64,000 nucleotides of DNA from assembly GCA_038496675.1 (NCBI GenBank), contig CM076658.1, positions 5,078,520 through 5,142,519 of the forward strand, written 5' to 3'. The notes beneath the pieces are model-generated. The model searched no databases. It was given only the letters and a program-made list of their open reading frames with translations, and was not told the origin of the DNA. This DNA comes from Rachycentron canadum (taxonomy: Eukaryota; Chordata; Actinopteri; Carangiformes; Rachycentridae). A program made the position numbers and the translations under genes. This document shows, in pieces, positions 10,601 through 22,700 of the stretch (position 1 is its first letter; each line of letters begins with the position of its first letter).

Positions 10601-12849
10601 AAAAAAAGATCCAACTTTGTTATTTTTTAGACTCTTACCACCAGTAGGACCAGAAAACTACATCTGTCAAGCTGATTGTAGATCATTTCATATTGATGTA
10701 TTATCAGCCAGTTTCTTAAACTCTTGTTTGACATCAGCCTCAAAATTTTTTTATCAGCCAGGCTCCTGTGCTCGGCTACTCTTTGAGCTGACATTACAGT
10801 TAGAGAGGCTACGTGATTAAAACTACTGGATGTTATCATGCTGACATCTCGTCTTGGAAGCCCCAGATTTTTAAATGCTTGGATGCTTGTCCTACCTGTC
10901 TGAGGATGAAGCTGGTGGAGGTGGTGCTGCCGTCGGACCTCTTCAGTCGGCTGCGTCTGGAGTAAGTCCCTCGGTTTGCCTGGCGAGGTCAAAACAAATG
11001 CAAATTAAATACTCTCTTCCGCTTCCTCTATTTGTGACCCTGCCATTTTTTCCCTATTGTCATCCCTTACTCTCTTCCTGCACTCACTCAAGGGCACCTT
11101 CCTTTCTGCCACCAACCCCATTTAAACCATTGTCCAGGCCCTTGGGTTGACAGGGCTCTGGCTCTTTCCAGCTGCCTCTTGTCCTCTGTAATGACCTGAT
11201 TACATGAAGTCAATCTGTTGCTACTTTATCAGACTGATCATACCAAACTCTATAATGCATTTCTTTTCCATGAAATCATCATAGCTGGGCTGCACAGATC
11301 TGCTTTTTCTGACCTAACTCGGTAATATCTCATTTGATAGGCAGGAGGAGGGGTAATAATAGAATAAATGACCTCTTAGCTCTTGTCTCGGTGTGTGTGT
11401 GGCACCCTGTCCTGTGACACTGGAGGGCATCCAAGGTAAAGCTGACTCTTCCCCAAAAACAGAGCTCCGTTTAACCAACAGTAGAAAACTTTTTTGACAC
11501 ACACCTTTATCACTATTCAATACACTGAGTGATGATGATGATACTACATAATAATTGTAAGGCAAGAGTGTTTTTTTTTATTAGCATTGCAGCAGCTCCA
11601 TCACACCGAATGACAACAATATCACTCTGAATTACTAACACAAAAAACATATTCAAGTCCCTTTAATGTTCATTTAATCTGATCTTAAATGTCATGTTAT
11701 GACAAAGTGCTTCAGTCTGACCTTGGATGAATGAATAAATGAATGGTGGAGCCCAGCATCTCTGGTTTGATGGTGACAGTTTTTGTTCACTATTCGAGGA
11801 CATGGATAGGACGAGAGACAGCACTGTTGGCCAGCCCTAATATATGGCAATGATAAGCTGAATCATAGAGTTTCCAAAGAGGACGGCTGAGAATCTTTGC
11901 TCAGATTCTCATTTGGGTGAAATATTTTGACTTTCAAAACAGACTTGAGATGTTAATAGTTTTATGAATATAACCCCTCATCTGTGCTTCACGATTTATT
12001 TAACACTGCACTTTCCATGTGGTATTAATAAGGGACGGCATCATGAGATGATATGAATCCATATTGCCATAGTTTTTACCATAGCATTTATGCAGTGGTT
12101 CTGGTTACATCCTCACACTGTGGCCAATATTTACAGATCTATAAGCAGATCTGATCAACGGCTCGACTGGATTTTTAACGGTTTTTGCATCAATGTGATG
12201 ACAGTCCTTGACCTGTCAGCTATTTAAATGACTAGTTTCACCTAAACGATTTGAGCAACTTGAAAGTTATATGTGCCTGTTACATTTGAGGACAACGACT
12301 TTCACGTCTGCAACAGTAAAACTGAAATAACATCCTTATTCTGTGTGTTGCAGTGGTAAAAAAAAGTCAATTTCCTCTCTGGAAAAGTGACCCGGGCCAC
12401 CTCATACATCACCAGTGGAGTCCCATCAGAAAATGGTGAATAATTAAGCACACAATTTAATTTCTTTGTGAATAAATCAAATTCTCACCACACTGCAGGA
12501 CCTATGGCTCTGCCTCACTAATGACCCCATAGGGGCCCATTAGGACTGATGACAAATGTAGCTCCACTTATACAGAGAGCAGAATAATTAAGTTTAACGT
12601 GTCGGCGGATTTAAACATCAGGAGTGTAGGTATAATCCTACAATTTATTTTTGCCCGTTAATGTTATTGTTGTCCATGTTTTTCTGGGGTTTGTAGCTTT
12701 GTGTGTGTGTGTGTGTGTGTGTTGGAGCATCAGTGAGAACTGGAAGAGAGGAGAAGAGTCGGTGTTTCAGATTTTTATTTTCCTACCTGAAACACGGGCT
12801 TCTGCAGTCCGTCTCCAATCCCGTGTCGGGTGTAGATGTGCCGGGACAT
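4644..12849 (-). CDS. cacnb4: cacnb4, calcium channel beta-4 subunit, 5' part (partial)
   Basis: This is the 5' end of the gene for the cytoplasmic beta-4 subunit of high-voltage-activated calcium channels. In the family, beta subunits bind the alpha-1 I-II loop through a guanylate-kinase-like domain, bring channels to the membrane and tune their gating. Seen here are two joined exons, 12787-12849 and 10896-10979, and an alternative first exon at 4644-4688. All three end in phase 0, so each can splice to the same downstream exon. Exon 2 matches the beta-4 variable N-terminus (KRSDGSTTSTSFILRQ) and differs from what I recall of beta-1 and beta-2. I found no exon for the SADSYTSRPSDSD segment, the SH3 domain or the GK domain, so the gene continues beyond position 1. 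cacnb4 precedes stam2 on the same strand, as CACNB4 and STAM2 do in human. Confidence 0.9.
6375..6440 (+). repeat. Dispersed teleost repeat fragment
   Basis: The text atttatccggcagacgcgtt followed by tgtccagagcgatgtacgaatgagg resembles the very common teleost block 'gcagacgctttatccaaagcgacttacaa'. Only this core is recognisable. The family name is uncertain. Confidence 0.5.
9072..9134 (-). other. Small hydrophobic ORF, possible cryptic exon
   Basis: ATG at 9134 opens a 20-codon frame, MDFLNTPAVICVIAGVIVI then R, ending in TGA at 9074-9072. It is almost entirely a membrane-like segment. The stop overlaps a strong donor sequence (ATCAG/GTGAGA, last exonic base 9076), so the frame may instead be the first part of a spliced exon. 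That donor is in phase 2, which does not fit the phase-0 common exon of cacnb4. I recognise no known family. It may be chance. Confidence 0.25.
10896..10979 (-). CDS. cacnb4: cacnb4 exon 2 (beta-4 N-terminal variable region)
   Basis: 28 codons between an acceptor (CTCGCCAG) and a CAG/GTAGGA donor, in phase 0 at both ends. It encodes ANRGTYSRRSRLKRSDG followed by STTSTSFILRQ. It aligns almost residue for residue with the mammalian CACNB4 segment that precedes the shared GSADSYTSRPSDSD exon. This is the strongest evidence that the locus is cacnb4 rather than another beta-subunit gene. The basic, serine-rich peptide is part of the N-terminus that differs between splice forms. Confidence 0.95.
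10980..12786. other. cacnb4 intron 1
   Basis: It joins the 12787 donor to the acceptor at 10980-10981. It contains a GT tract at about 12700-12722 and unique AT-rich sequence. No exon was recognised. A conserved-looking unique block around 12490-12610 cannot be tested here. Confidence 0.7.
12787..12849 (-). CDS. cacnb4: cacnb4 long-form first coding exon (beta-4b position)
   Basis: 21 codons from ATG at 12849 to a CAG/GTAGGA donor at 12787. The peptide begins MSRHIYTRHGIGDG and ends KPVFQ. It joins in phase 0 to the certain exon 2 at 10896-10979. The start has G at -3 and lies in GC- and CpG-rich sequence typical of a vertebrate promoter. The peptide does not resemble the mammalian beta-4b start (MSSSSYAKNG) that I remember, so the exon rests on position, frame, donor and CpG context rather than on homology. 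Its 5' leader runs up to a 94-bp CA tract. The start could lie in a further upstream exon. Confidence 0.72.
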
Positions 12850-13058
12850 CTCAGCCAGTTCGTCGGTCCAGGGCGGAGGCTGGCGCTCGGTGCCGCTCCA
12901 CTGGAACTGCGGCTCCGCTGGCGGACAGTGAATCGCCGGCTCCAGCTTTGCTCCGGTTCACGACGACAGAGAGAAGGAGACGGTGACGGCGGCTGAGGAT
13001 GTGTCCTACCTCTGCAGCAGATCTGCACAGATGAAGCCCGTGTATATACCAAGCCCCC

Positions 13059-13156
<98 letters not shown>

Positions 13157-14260
13157 CACACCGGGCTAGAGTAGTGCTGCGTTCAAGGACAACACAGAGC
13201 TTCAGATTTTTAGGACCGCAACAAAGTGAGAAATGTCTTTAACGTTGGCCAGTAATTTATCACAGATCTGAGAAGAGGAAAAACTCCATTAGATTAGCTG
13301 CTAAGTTTGGCCAATAACATGTCCTGTATAAATAAAAAAGAAAATAATAAAACAATTTCAGTAACTTTAGCTGCTAATCCTGCCCATCACAAAAAGAAAA
13401 AAGCTTCTAGAGCATGAGGTGCATTGCCTATAATGAACATTTGTGTAACTGGGTTTGGCAGAAAAACTTTTGAATGTAATTAAAAGAACACATTTGCTGT
13501 AATGTCTTTATGTGAAGTGTGTGTTTAGAAATTATGGGGAATTCTTATTAAGGTATAAGTGTAGACGTTGCTGATATTTGATGATGGATGAGTATTTGAA
13601 GGCACCTCTTCACTGTAGTTCAGACAAATCCAAACAAAATAAAAACAAAGGTGTGAATATCAACATTTTTTCAGACAAAATGTTTAGAAAATTCTCTATA
13701 CAGTTATGAGTGCAACACAATCAATTTCAACTTGTTTAGATTGTTGTATTCTTCACTTGAAAATAACACAGGCCAGTTTTATCTCAGCAAACTCACCAGG
13801 ACAAACAACAGATGATAAAATCTCCTCAGCCATCTTCAGCAGACCGCACTACCAGCTGTGCTGTTTTCAGACAACCCGGCTGCAGGACAGAGCAAAGCCT
13901 TTACTCTGTGTATGTAGGCTGGAGAACATCCTGTGGTGTCTGGCCATGAACATTTCATTAAAAAGAACAGTCTTTACCTCCACCAGGACAACACTCGCAT
14001 TCAAAGGACCCACAGTGCATCTGTTTGAAAAGAGCTGAAACTATAAAAAGACCACGTTCAACGAACAAACCATCATGAACACCATGACCATTTTATTGTC
14101 TTATTCATCAGGCACAGCTGCTGATGTGAGCAGGGACCGGGAGACACTCATTAGGTGGACAGACACTATTTTAATCATCTTCATTTTAAATGCTTAAATG
14201 TAATTACTTTAAGTCATCCATGGGATTTGTTGGGGGGGGGGAAAAGAGCACTCGTCAACA
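12850..14260. other. cacnb4 leader and upstream flank
   Basis: 12850-13010 is GC- and CpG-rich and is most likely the 5' untranslated region and core promoter of the long cacnb4 form, read leftward. It is followed upstream by a 94-bp CA tract. From 13160 to 14260 is AT-rich spacer between cacnb4 and the 3' end of stam2, with no recognisable gene. Confidence 0.55.
13062..13155. repeat. (CA)47 microsatellite
   Basis: 94 bp of uninterrupted CA, the longest simple repeat in the window. It lies about 210 bp upstream of the cacnb4 ATG at 12849. On the cacnb4 strand it reads GT and can adopt Z-DNA. Confidence 0.99.
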
Positions 14261-14274
14261 CAGGTCAATTTTTT

Positions 14275-14280
14275 TTTATT
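14275..14280 (-). terminator. Candidate stam2 polyadenylation signal
   Basis: On the minus strand this is AATAAA inside TTTGAAATAAAAAAAAATT, followed by a TG-rich stretch (CCTGTGTTG) suited to a downstream element. It would give a 3' UTR of about 2.3 kb. Other AATAAA sites on this strand at 15828-15833 and 14092-14097 are alternatives. Confidence 0.4.
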
Positions 14281-16445
14281 TCAAAGAATATTTACGTTTT
14301 GCTCTGTTACAAAAGCAGTTTCAAAATTCTAGATAGAGGAATTTTTCCTGGAATATTTTAAATATACAGAATTATACATATCCAGCGGATTCTGAGACTG
14401 AAGTTACTCGCCAAAGCTGTATCCATGTCATCCTTTGATTTCTACAGAAAAACAAGGCATCCAGTGGTAAATAAATGTTTACAAAGCTAAGGTGCAAAGT
14501 CAATGCCACTGACAAAACCAGGTATTTTACAATCTAATATACAGTGCCTTTAATATGAGGCGCGTAAAGGAAATATAGACAGTTCTGGCTAAAATCATAA
14601 CTAAGGAGCCACTGCAACAGAACTGTAGAGTCTATGAAAGCTGCTCCTTAATTTTAACCCAAAAAGTGAAGACATACCAACATTAGGTTAAAAACAGGTC
14701 TCACTTATTTCTTCATATTAACAACAACAAATTAATCCTGAACATTTGGATAATTTTGTTCCATTTACATTTTGCCTTGCCATTAAAAGTAAAAGCCAAC
14801 AACAGGAAGAAGAAACAATCATTACACATTCTACAACCATGTCAATCACACACGTGTGATGTCTCAATATATATATATAAATCAAATTACAGGCTATGTC
14901 ATTGGCCATTTTGAAATTTAACTATATTGACATCGAACATCTCAGTACTGTGCACTTGCATAACCAGATGATGTTAAATGGAAAAAAACCCCACAGATGA
15001 AAATTAGAGGCAGAAAGAGACACACATTATAATCATGAGAGATGCATCATTTCATCAGATTAATAAACACACAAAGATCCAACTATTTCTCAGTTACCCC
15101 TAAAATCTGACGATCCTTTCAAAAAAATCAGTGTCATTTTACAAATAAGCCTTCAAGATGCACACAAACACGCAAAAAAAGACATACATGTGCACACGTA
15201 CACACACACACACACACAAAAAATGTCATTTTAAATATCTCAAATGCAACCACAGAATGCATTACAAGGCAGTGAGATTATGGGAAAGCAATGATTGAAC
15301 CATTGACAAAAATATAACTGTTAACATAACAGATCAGCTACAGTCGTGAATGCTGGTGAGGGGGAAAGATAATGAAGCTCCTGGCTTTAAAATAACTGCA
15401 CACTGTGAGCACCTGCGACCTGTCCCCACAGATATAATATAGTGCTGACTTCGCAGAAACGTGAGCTCCCACACGAGCCCAGAATCTTTCAATCATTCAG
15501 CGCAAACAGCACTTTAGGACAAAGATCGTCAGATTAAACTGTACCTGCCTTCAGATGAGTTCACCTACACTTTTAAAAACAAGAGGGTAATTAAAAACTA
15601 AAAGAATAACAGAACATATTTGGGCCGTGTTCACATTAATGCAGATGAATTTAAAAATGCCACCGAGGTGTCAGATGCTGTTCAGCCCACACCAACGTAT
15701 CATGCGTGTGAACAGTGATGGCTACTGTGGAACAACTTATTTCAGTTTTGATCAATACACCTGCCTAAAGTGTAAAGGCACAAGTGAAGGCTCGCGTTTT
15801 ACTTCCAGAGGAATATCTTCCATCCATTTTATTCCGACTTGTGCATGTCATTACAGTGATCTTGCATGGGGCTATGTGGGCTGCTGGAAACTTCAGTTCA
15901 AAGCTGTACTGTGGCTGAAAACGTCCAGTGCAGACCTTGACAGAGGACTGAACAGCCACTCTATACACGGTAGCGTGAACAGATGGCCAGAGAGAAAAAA
16001 AGAGGCATTTTTTCCACCTCTATCTACATTAGTGTGAACATGGTCTGACCCTCTGTTACCACTTCAGAAGTTGACATGTTGCATGGACTCTGAGGAGAGT
16101 CAACTCAGAAATAGGTTGCTTGGGAGTAGCATTATGTTAAATGACAGATTGTGATATGCTGATTCCATAAATTAGAAGACAGTGGCTCACTGGCTGAGCT
16201 CTTCTTCAGTGTTGATGTTTGTAACCAGCGCCGCTTTCCGTCAACCTGGAAAAAGAATCAGAGAACAGGAAAAAAAAAAAAACCTGGCGCCGTATCTAGC
16301 CTCACGTCCAGTAGCCCAGTCCTGACTCAGTTGCACGGCAGACCTGCGATATACACATACCTCAGTTATTTTGACTTTACTGGAGTGTGTTCAGTCCAGC
16401 TCTGCAGGCACAAAAATGGCCAAAGGAATGATCCTGAAGCAATTA

Positions 16446-16503
16446 TCACTCACTCACTCACTCACTCACTCACTCACTCACTCACTCACTCACTCACTCA
16501 CAC
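16446..16503. repeat. (TCAC)n microsatellite
   Basis: About 14 perfect tetranucleotide units in the presumed stam2 3' UTR, about 80 bp after the stop codon. Confidence 0.97.
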
Positions 16504-16581
16504 TAGGCCAAATGACCACACAGCTAGCAACTGAAATATCTGAAGTATGTATTCATGTCAGGTCTGCTGTCAGCTGGAGCT

Positions 16582-16774
16582 TTAGAGCAGAGGCTGTTGA
16601 TAATACGCTGCCTGCTGCTGCTGCTGAGGAGCCTGGTGAGGTGGAGCAGCCCCAGGATAGGACACGGGAGGCATGCTAGTGTTGTGATAGGTCGACATGT
16701 CCATGGCCACGCCCACCTGCAGTGGGTAGGCAGCTCCAGCAGCTTGGTTGATGTACTGAGTGTTCATACCACTG
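16582..16774 (-). CDS. stam2: stam2 exon 14 (C-terminus and stop)
   Basis: Begins SSGMNTQYINQ, contains VAMDMSTYHNTSMPP, a five-Gln run and YYQQPLL, with stop TAA at 16584-16582. The QQPLL end is the STAM2 signature. Confidence 0.97.
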
Positions 16775-19700
16775 CTGTGAAGAAAATACAGATCTGACAC
16801 TTAGTACAAACTCAGAATATGGAAACTGACTCTCAACATATTCTCTTCTTCGCCTTTAGCAAATAAAATATCTAGTAGATTCTCTTAAATCTCTTTCCAG
16901 ATATTTCTAAATCTGTCATGCACAACTAAATCTTCAGTACACTGACAAAATATTAAAACTCATAAACTGCGAATAACACAACCATACAGTCCAGTCCTAA
17001 CAACGGCTCAATCAACTATAACCTTTTAGTGAACAGAACAATATCATGTTGTTTTCAATGGCTGATTTCAAGATACTCATCATTAAAGTCAAACTAAAAA
17101 CAAATGTTTTTGTTTTTCATATGATGAAACAGTCACAGCTCATAGCAATAAACTACATCAGCCGTAATGTGGTGTTTTTATAAATGGAAATCATTTAAAT
17201 TAAATCAATGTTACTAATTTAAGCCCCACATCACTGAGCTATTTCAGATTTATACTCCACATCCAGCTTGGGATTCTGTGACTATATCAGTGTTAAGAAG
17301 CAAGGTACTTGTATCCCCATCATCCATCCTCTTTTGCTACTCACCTGCCTGCTTATATCTAAAAGATATAAAAAGCCACTTTTTCAGTCTAAAGCTAAAT
17401 AGGCAGAGAAATTCCAAAGCAATTACACATAAAATGCCTCTCTGTGTTAAGCTTTTGTGAGACTGAATCTGTTTACATCAATGGGGATCACTGTCTTTTT
17501 CTTTCTTTCTTGAATGTTAAATATAGATTTGCCTGCTATAACATAACATATTATCCAGCGATAGCTGTCACTGGTTATACTGGCTACAGACTGATGTTTT
17601 ATTTTCATATGATTGTTATTATGTTAGTATGTTAGGAATTGATCTAGATGAAGCTGATGAAGCAATGTCATTTAGTATTATTCTTAAATTCTGGGTAACA
17701 GCCCCTAACAGATCTCTGCTCTGTTATCTACCCATTATTCAAAACTAGTAGCTTGTTAAACCACCTTTCTTTGTCCCATGACCTGTGTTGTTATGTATCT
17801 TTGGAGTGTCTCTGCAGAGTTTTTCCTCAGACCACCATCCAGGGGCTGTTTTCTTACCTCATGTAGGGAGGCTGAGCAGCTTGGTTGTTGGGTGGGGCTG
17901 AGACATTGGGGGCCAGTGAATGCAGTGGTCCGGGCTGGTCGCTGGGCAGGTTGTAAGGCTGTGCAGCAGGGACCTGGGGCATCGCTGGAGGCATATAGGG
18001 AGTACCGGCTGGCCCGAGGTAGCCCTGAACAGACAAAGAGAAAGAAGGGCAGAGCAGCTAAGGAAATGTTTGTAATGCACTACAGTACTCGCTCATTCTA
18101 AAGGTGTAGAAACAGGGCACTGTCTATATTTCACCAGTCTACTGACAGATCAAGGAAGAAAAGTGTCAAACCAAGTGCCAAAAATATATATATGTATATA
18201 TATTACAGGCATGCAGTTGATGGCACACGATGGCTTGGATCATTTATCTAACAGAATACAAAATAAAAGTACACAACAAAAGTTATATATCAGTTATACA
18301 GCCCAGAAATAAATTGTATTTAAAGGAATAGTTTAACATTTTGGGACAAATACTTGTATTTGTAGTACTAGATTTAATACCTGTTAGTTATGAGTTATTT
18401 CTTGGCTGGTTACATGACTTCAGACTCAGAAAGGGTCAAAGAAATTAGTAATGTGTTAATGTTATTGAGCTTCAAAGGCAAGTATGGAAGCACACGTGCA
18501 TTTTGTTACCCTATGGGCAGAGACAGGTTAACCATTTCACCCTGTTTCCAGTCTGAAAGCTAAGCTAATGGTTCCTGGCCGTAGTTTCACATTTAACATA
18601 TAAATGTGACAGTGGTATCTGTCTCCCTCTTTGTAAAAAAGGTTTCTTTCTCAAATGTTAAAATAGTCCTAGAATAAAATCTAAATTACAAAATAAGAAA
18701 CTAAGAAAAATACAAAAGCTAAAAATGTAACTATATAATGACTGCAATGCCTAAATTCTCATTCAACCTCAGATACAAGTTTCTGAGTTTATATTTATTT
18801 TACCTTGACCTTAGCAATAATAACAAAAGAGAAGTCCATCACTGAATAATATGCTCCCCATAAAAATGTCTGGCTACTGGGAGTTAGATAGAGAATGGGA
18901 CATAAAACATTATTGGATGATGTGTTAGTTTCCACACATTCAAAAGATGAAAGAGAGCACAAGAGCTGCTTTGGAAGTTAACAGAAATATGAATAGTATC
19001 AGTATTTTATTCTCACTGAATTTTTGTCATGTGCAAAAACAACGTGGTCGCCTGTGTCACAGTGCTGTGCAAAAACAGAAAAACAAAACGAAGGCAGCAC
19101 TGTGGTGTGGGGCTGCCCAGTGAAGTGGATATATTTTTCTAAATCTCGAGGGAGACACAGTGACATCAGTCATCATAGAAAACAGCCACTGCCAAGAAAA
19201 CCCAGGCAGCCTGGGACTTTCAAGGGAGGAGAAAGAAAAAAAAAAAAAAAAAAAAAAAGGCTGAATGTCAAGCTATCAGGACGAGTCCAAGAAGCAAAAT
19301 CAGCTATTTCATAGGACAAATACAACACACTGGAAGAAGAAGATGTAAGAATTAAAAACATGAGAATAAAAACTAAACTATAATCACTTGACTGCTCTGA
19401 ATGGTTTTCCTCTACATTTGTCCTCTGTTATCCCCATGAGAAATTAAAAAAACCCCAAAAAGATCAGATGGAGAGATCAATAGAATCAATAGAGAAGAGA
19501 GAGACTCTAAACAGTGTTAACACTCAATTATTCACAGTAGTTGTGGTTGTGTACGCTGGTAGTTAACACACAGATAAAAACATATAGCTCCTCTGTAACA
19601 GAGAAAACGTCCCGATTTGAATGATCTATTGTGAGTCTGAGTCAACCTTTGACTCAATTATGTATGACTATTGATTCAGCTTCTGCTTTACAGGACAGAG

Positions 19701-22700
19701 GAAGAAGAGGACGACTGCGGCGCCTCTGCAAGAATCCTGATTGATTTGTTTTGTTGACCAAGTGTTTTAATGCTAAAGAGAAATTAAAAACTTTCATTCG
19801 CAAAGGCTCAATTCAGCATCATGTGCATGAGTGGCCTGTGGTTTCCACAGTTTTTGCAGTTCAGTTAACTTAGAAATAACTTTCCCAACCATTAATTACA
19901 TTAATCTTAAATTACATTCATCTTGCTAATGAGGAAGCTCACTCTTTTCTTCAGATCCAAATCAAAATCCTTACCTTAGAGTCTTAAACTAACCCTTGTT
20001 ATTTGTCAACAATATTGTAAACAACATTGTAAACACTATTATTCACATGAGCCCGACCCTGGAAACTGTAATTAAGGCTCTGAAGTGGGGTGAGCTATCT
20101 AATTCTCCCCACCCAAGCCCCCTATTTACTAGAGTTATTTTGTGCTTGATTTATTGATTTTCAGGCTTGTAGTTTCAACGTCCTTTGAGACAGTGAGTCG
20201 TTATTGTAAAAAATTGCATAAATTAAATGAAATATGAACAGAGATTTAGGCACAGAGGGCATCTTTAGTGTATTTTTCTGACCTGCATGGCCACGGCTGA
20301 GCCGACTGGTGCATACTGCGGCTGCATCTTGGAGTAGGACGAGTAGAACGGAGCCTCGTTCATCAGCTTGTTGTAAAGCTCCAGGGCCTCCAAAACTTTC
20401 ACATTCAACTCTGACAACTCTGAGTGCTTCCTGCAACATAGAGGGAGACATTAGTAGAACAGTCCTAGTGGAGTGCAGCTTTTCAAGCATAGTTTGCTGA
20501 AGTCTCGACAGCCAAGGCACAATCATTGTTTTCTCTATCTTAAGCCTCGTAGTAGCTGAAATGGATATTAGATAACCAGACACCTGGCAAAGAATTGAAC
20601 AAATCCTAATAGTTTTGATTAACATAAGGTTGACATCTAACCCCCAGTACCTGTCAATCTCCTCTAGCTTCTCATCAATCATTGGGTTCATCTGTTCACA
20701 AGCTCCTGTTCAATCAGATATTTAAAGTTAGGGAGAGACACGGAACGAGAGATTGAAAAACAACAGTGAAGCTCAGACCGACTGCAGTTGTCACAGGCGG
20801 CGAGACTAGATTTACACCAGCATTAAAGTTTATACCCTCCAGCTGGATCAGCTCTGGGGAGTCAGGAGCCGGATCAGCAGGGTCTGCGTTCTGCAGCAGT
20901 GCCAATGTTCTGTCCATCTTCCCCTGCAAAACAGTAGAGAGCAGTTCTGGGCTGGTGCTTTGATTGAGAGGTGGTTTGGGTTTGTACATTTATGTCCACT
21001 GAGGAAATGTAGTACCTCATCTATGAAGACAGGTTCAGGCTCAACTTTGGTTTCCAGGCTTGTCTCCTCAGGACTGGCTGTCTTTTCAACAAAAGTCACT
21101 GTAAAGGTTAAAGTTCGATCAGTTAAAATCAAACAGCTAAAGAGCACAAAGCATTCTGGGGGGACAACACTTAGGCCAGAAAAGCAGAATGGGCAATAAT
21201 GTTCACTTGCTGTAAAAACACCCACCTGTCTCTGGCTCAGCATTCAGATTAGTTGTGACAAAGTTGGAGGGGAAGAGACCCACTCCTCTGTGGTTCTCTC
21301 CTTTCCACCAGTTTGGATCACTGTAAACAAATCCGTGAGGAAAAGAATAAACATCAATGCATGAGGCTCTGAGAGTGAGCCACACTGAGCGTCTGGCAGA
21401 GGATCGCACCAGTCACAGCCATCACAATATAAAATGTTTGATTAAATAAAAATTACATTTAAAGTCAGTTATGACCTTTTCCAGTATATGATGACATGCA
21501 GTATGATAAACCTATAGTATGTGGAGCAAATTCAAGACAGTAAATCACAGGGGCTGCGTAAAGTGATGTGTTTTTTTAAGCACTTTACATACAGTACGTT
21601 GGCTGTGATGATATACAAGAGGAAATCAGAGTTGATTGTGTTATTCAAAAAACTATGCCTCTGCTACATTAAATTTTTGTGAGAATATTACGATTCCTAC
21701 TTCTGGATGCAGCTCGAACATGGTAAACAAACCCTGGGACATTATGAGCTGCATAAAAATAGGATTTCTTGCACGGGTGTTGCTTGTCTGTGTTTCACAG
21801 TCAGAAAAACACCACTGGGTTGAACAACGATTAAGAAGTCTGCTGCAGCAGTGACCTTTACTCTAAAACTGGTATTTTTGAGGATAAAGCAGAGCTGATT
21901 CTTGATTGGACATGTTATGAAACCTGTACCTGTCGTCCAAGACCAGAATTAGCTCTCCAGCTTTGAAGGTCAACTCGTTATCTTCAGCCGCCTCAAAGTC
22001 GTACAGCGCGCGCACCTTCCGGACTTCCTGCCCCCCTCCACCATTGGTGTAGTTTGCGGGGTCAGAGGTCACAGTGAGGGGCCGTGTGTCTGCCTGCTGC
22101 TTCTGCTCCTGCAAGGACAGCTCGATGGCTGCAGGAGGTCAGGGTTTGGATGAGAGGATGAGAGAAGAGGAGTGGAGAAAAATCTTTTCGTCAAACGTGA
22201 AACACATATGAGCTCAACACACACACAGGGATCCATTACTTTTCTTTCTTTTCTTAATTTTAAGAACAGAAACAGTTCAATGACTGATCATGGGCAACAA
22301 AACAACCTTTTTAAGCATGGGAACATGAAATCTAGTTAATGATCAATTTACACTGTTTTATTATGTATAAAAATGTGTTCTGAATAGTTTCTGAATATTT
22401 GCACGGACTAAAAATAATTAGCATTGAAAATACAGCACAGCAGTTGGAAAATTGGTTTTCTGTAGAACATTATGCTCAGAAAAATCTGAGAAAGGTGAGA
22501 GCAGAGCTGAATCATGACAGTTCACTTTACCTTTGGCCAGGTCGTCATCATCCAATGCTTTGCTCGTAGCAGGTGTGCTGACCTTTGTGGTGGACCCCTG
22601 TGGTAAATATAGAGAGATAAGGTCACGTCTGCATGTTTGAGTGAGAGTGAGAGTGAGAGTGAGAAAGAGAGAGAGAGAGAGAAGCACTGAAGACCACAAT

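Larger units (their letters stand above)
4689..10895. other. cacnb4 intron between exon 2 and the beta-4a exon
   Basis: No further beta-subunit exon was found. It includes a dispersed-repeat piece around 6375-6440 (cggcagacgcgtttgtcc type), a non-repetitive block around 9840-10200 and a 20-codon hydrophobic ORF at 9072-9134. The rest is AT-rich intronic sequence with no confident signal. The promoter of the beta-4a form must lie near 4690-5300, but no diagnostic motif was recognised. Confidence 0.65.
14260..16581 (-). other. stam2 3' untranslated region (inferred)
   Basis: Non-coding sequence after the stam2 stop, up to the candidate poly(A) signal. It contains the TCAC tetranucleotide tract at 16446-16503. 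The frames open here do not resemble known proteins. The extent is inferred. Confidence 0.45.

Noticed and set aside
12783..13154. 123-codon minus-strand frame over the CA tract and cacnb4 leader
   Set aside because: Half is microsatellite translation and the rest is the wrong frame of the cacnb4 first exon and leader.
20703..20708. stam2 exon 11 acceptor three bases further upstream (CAG/GAGCTT)
   Set aside because: It would put a TGA in frame after a few codons; CAGGAG/CTTG restores ACEQMNPM, matching the family.
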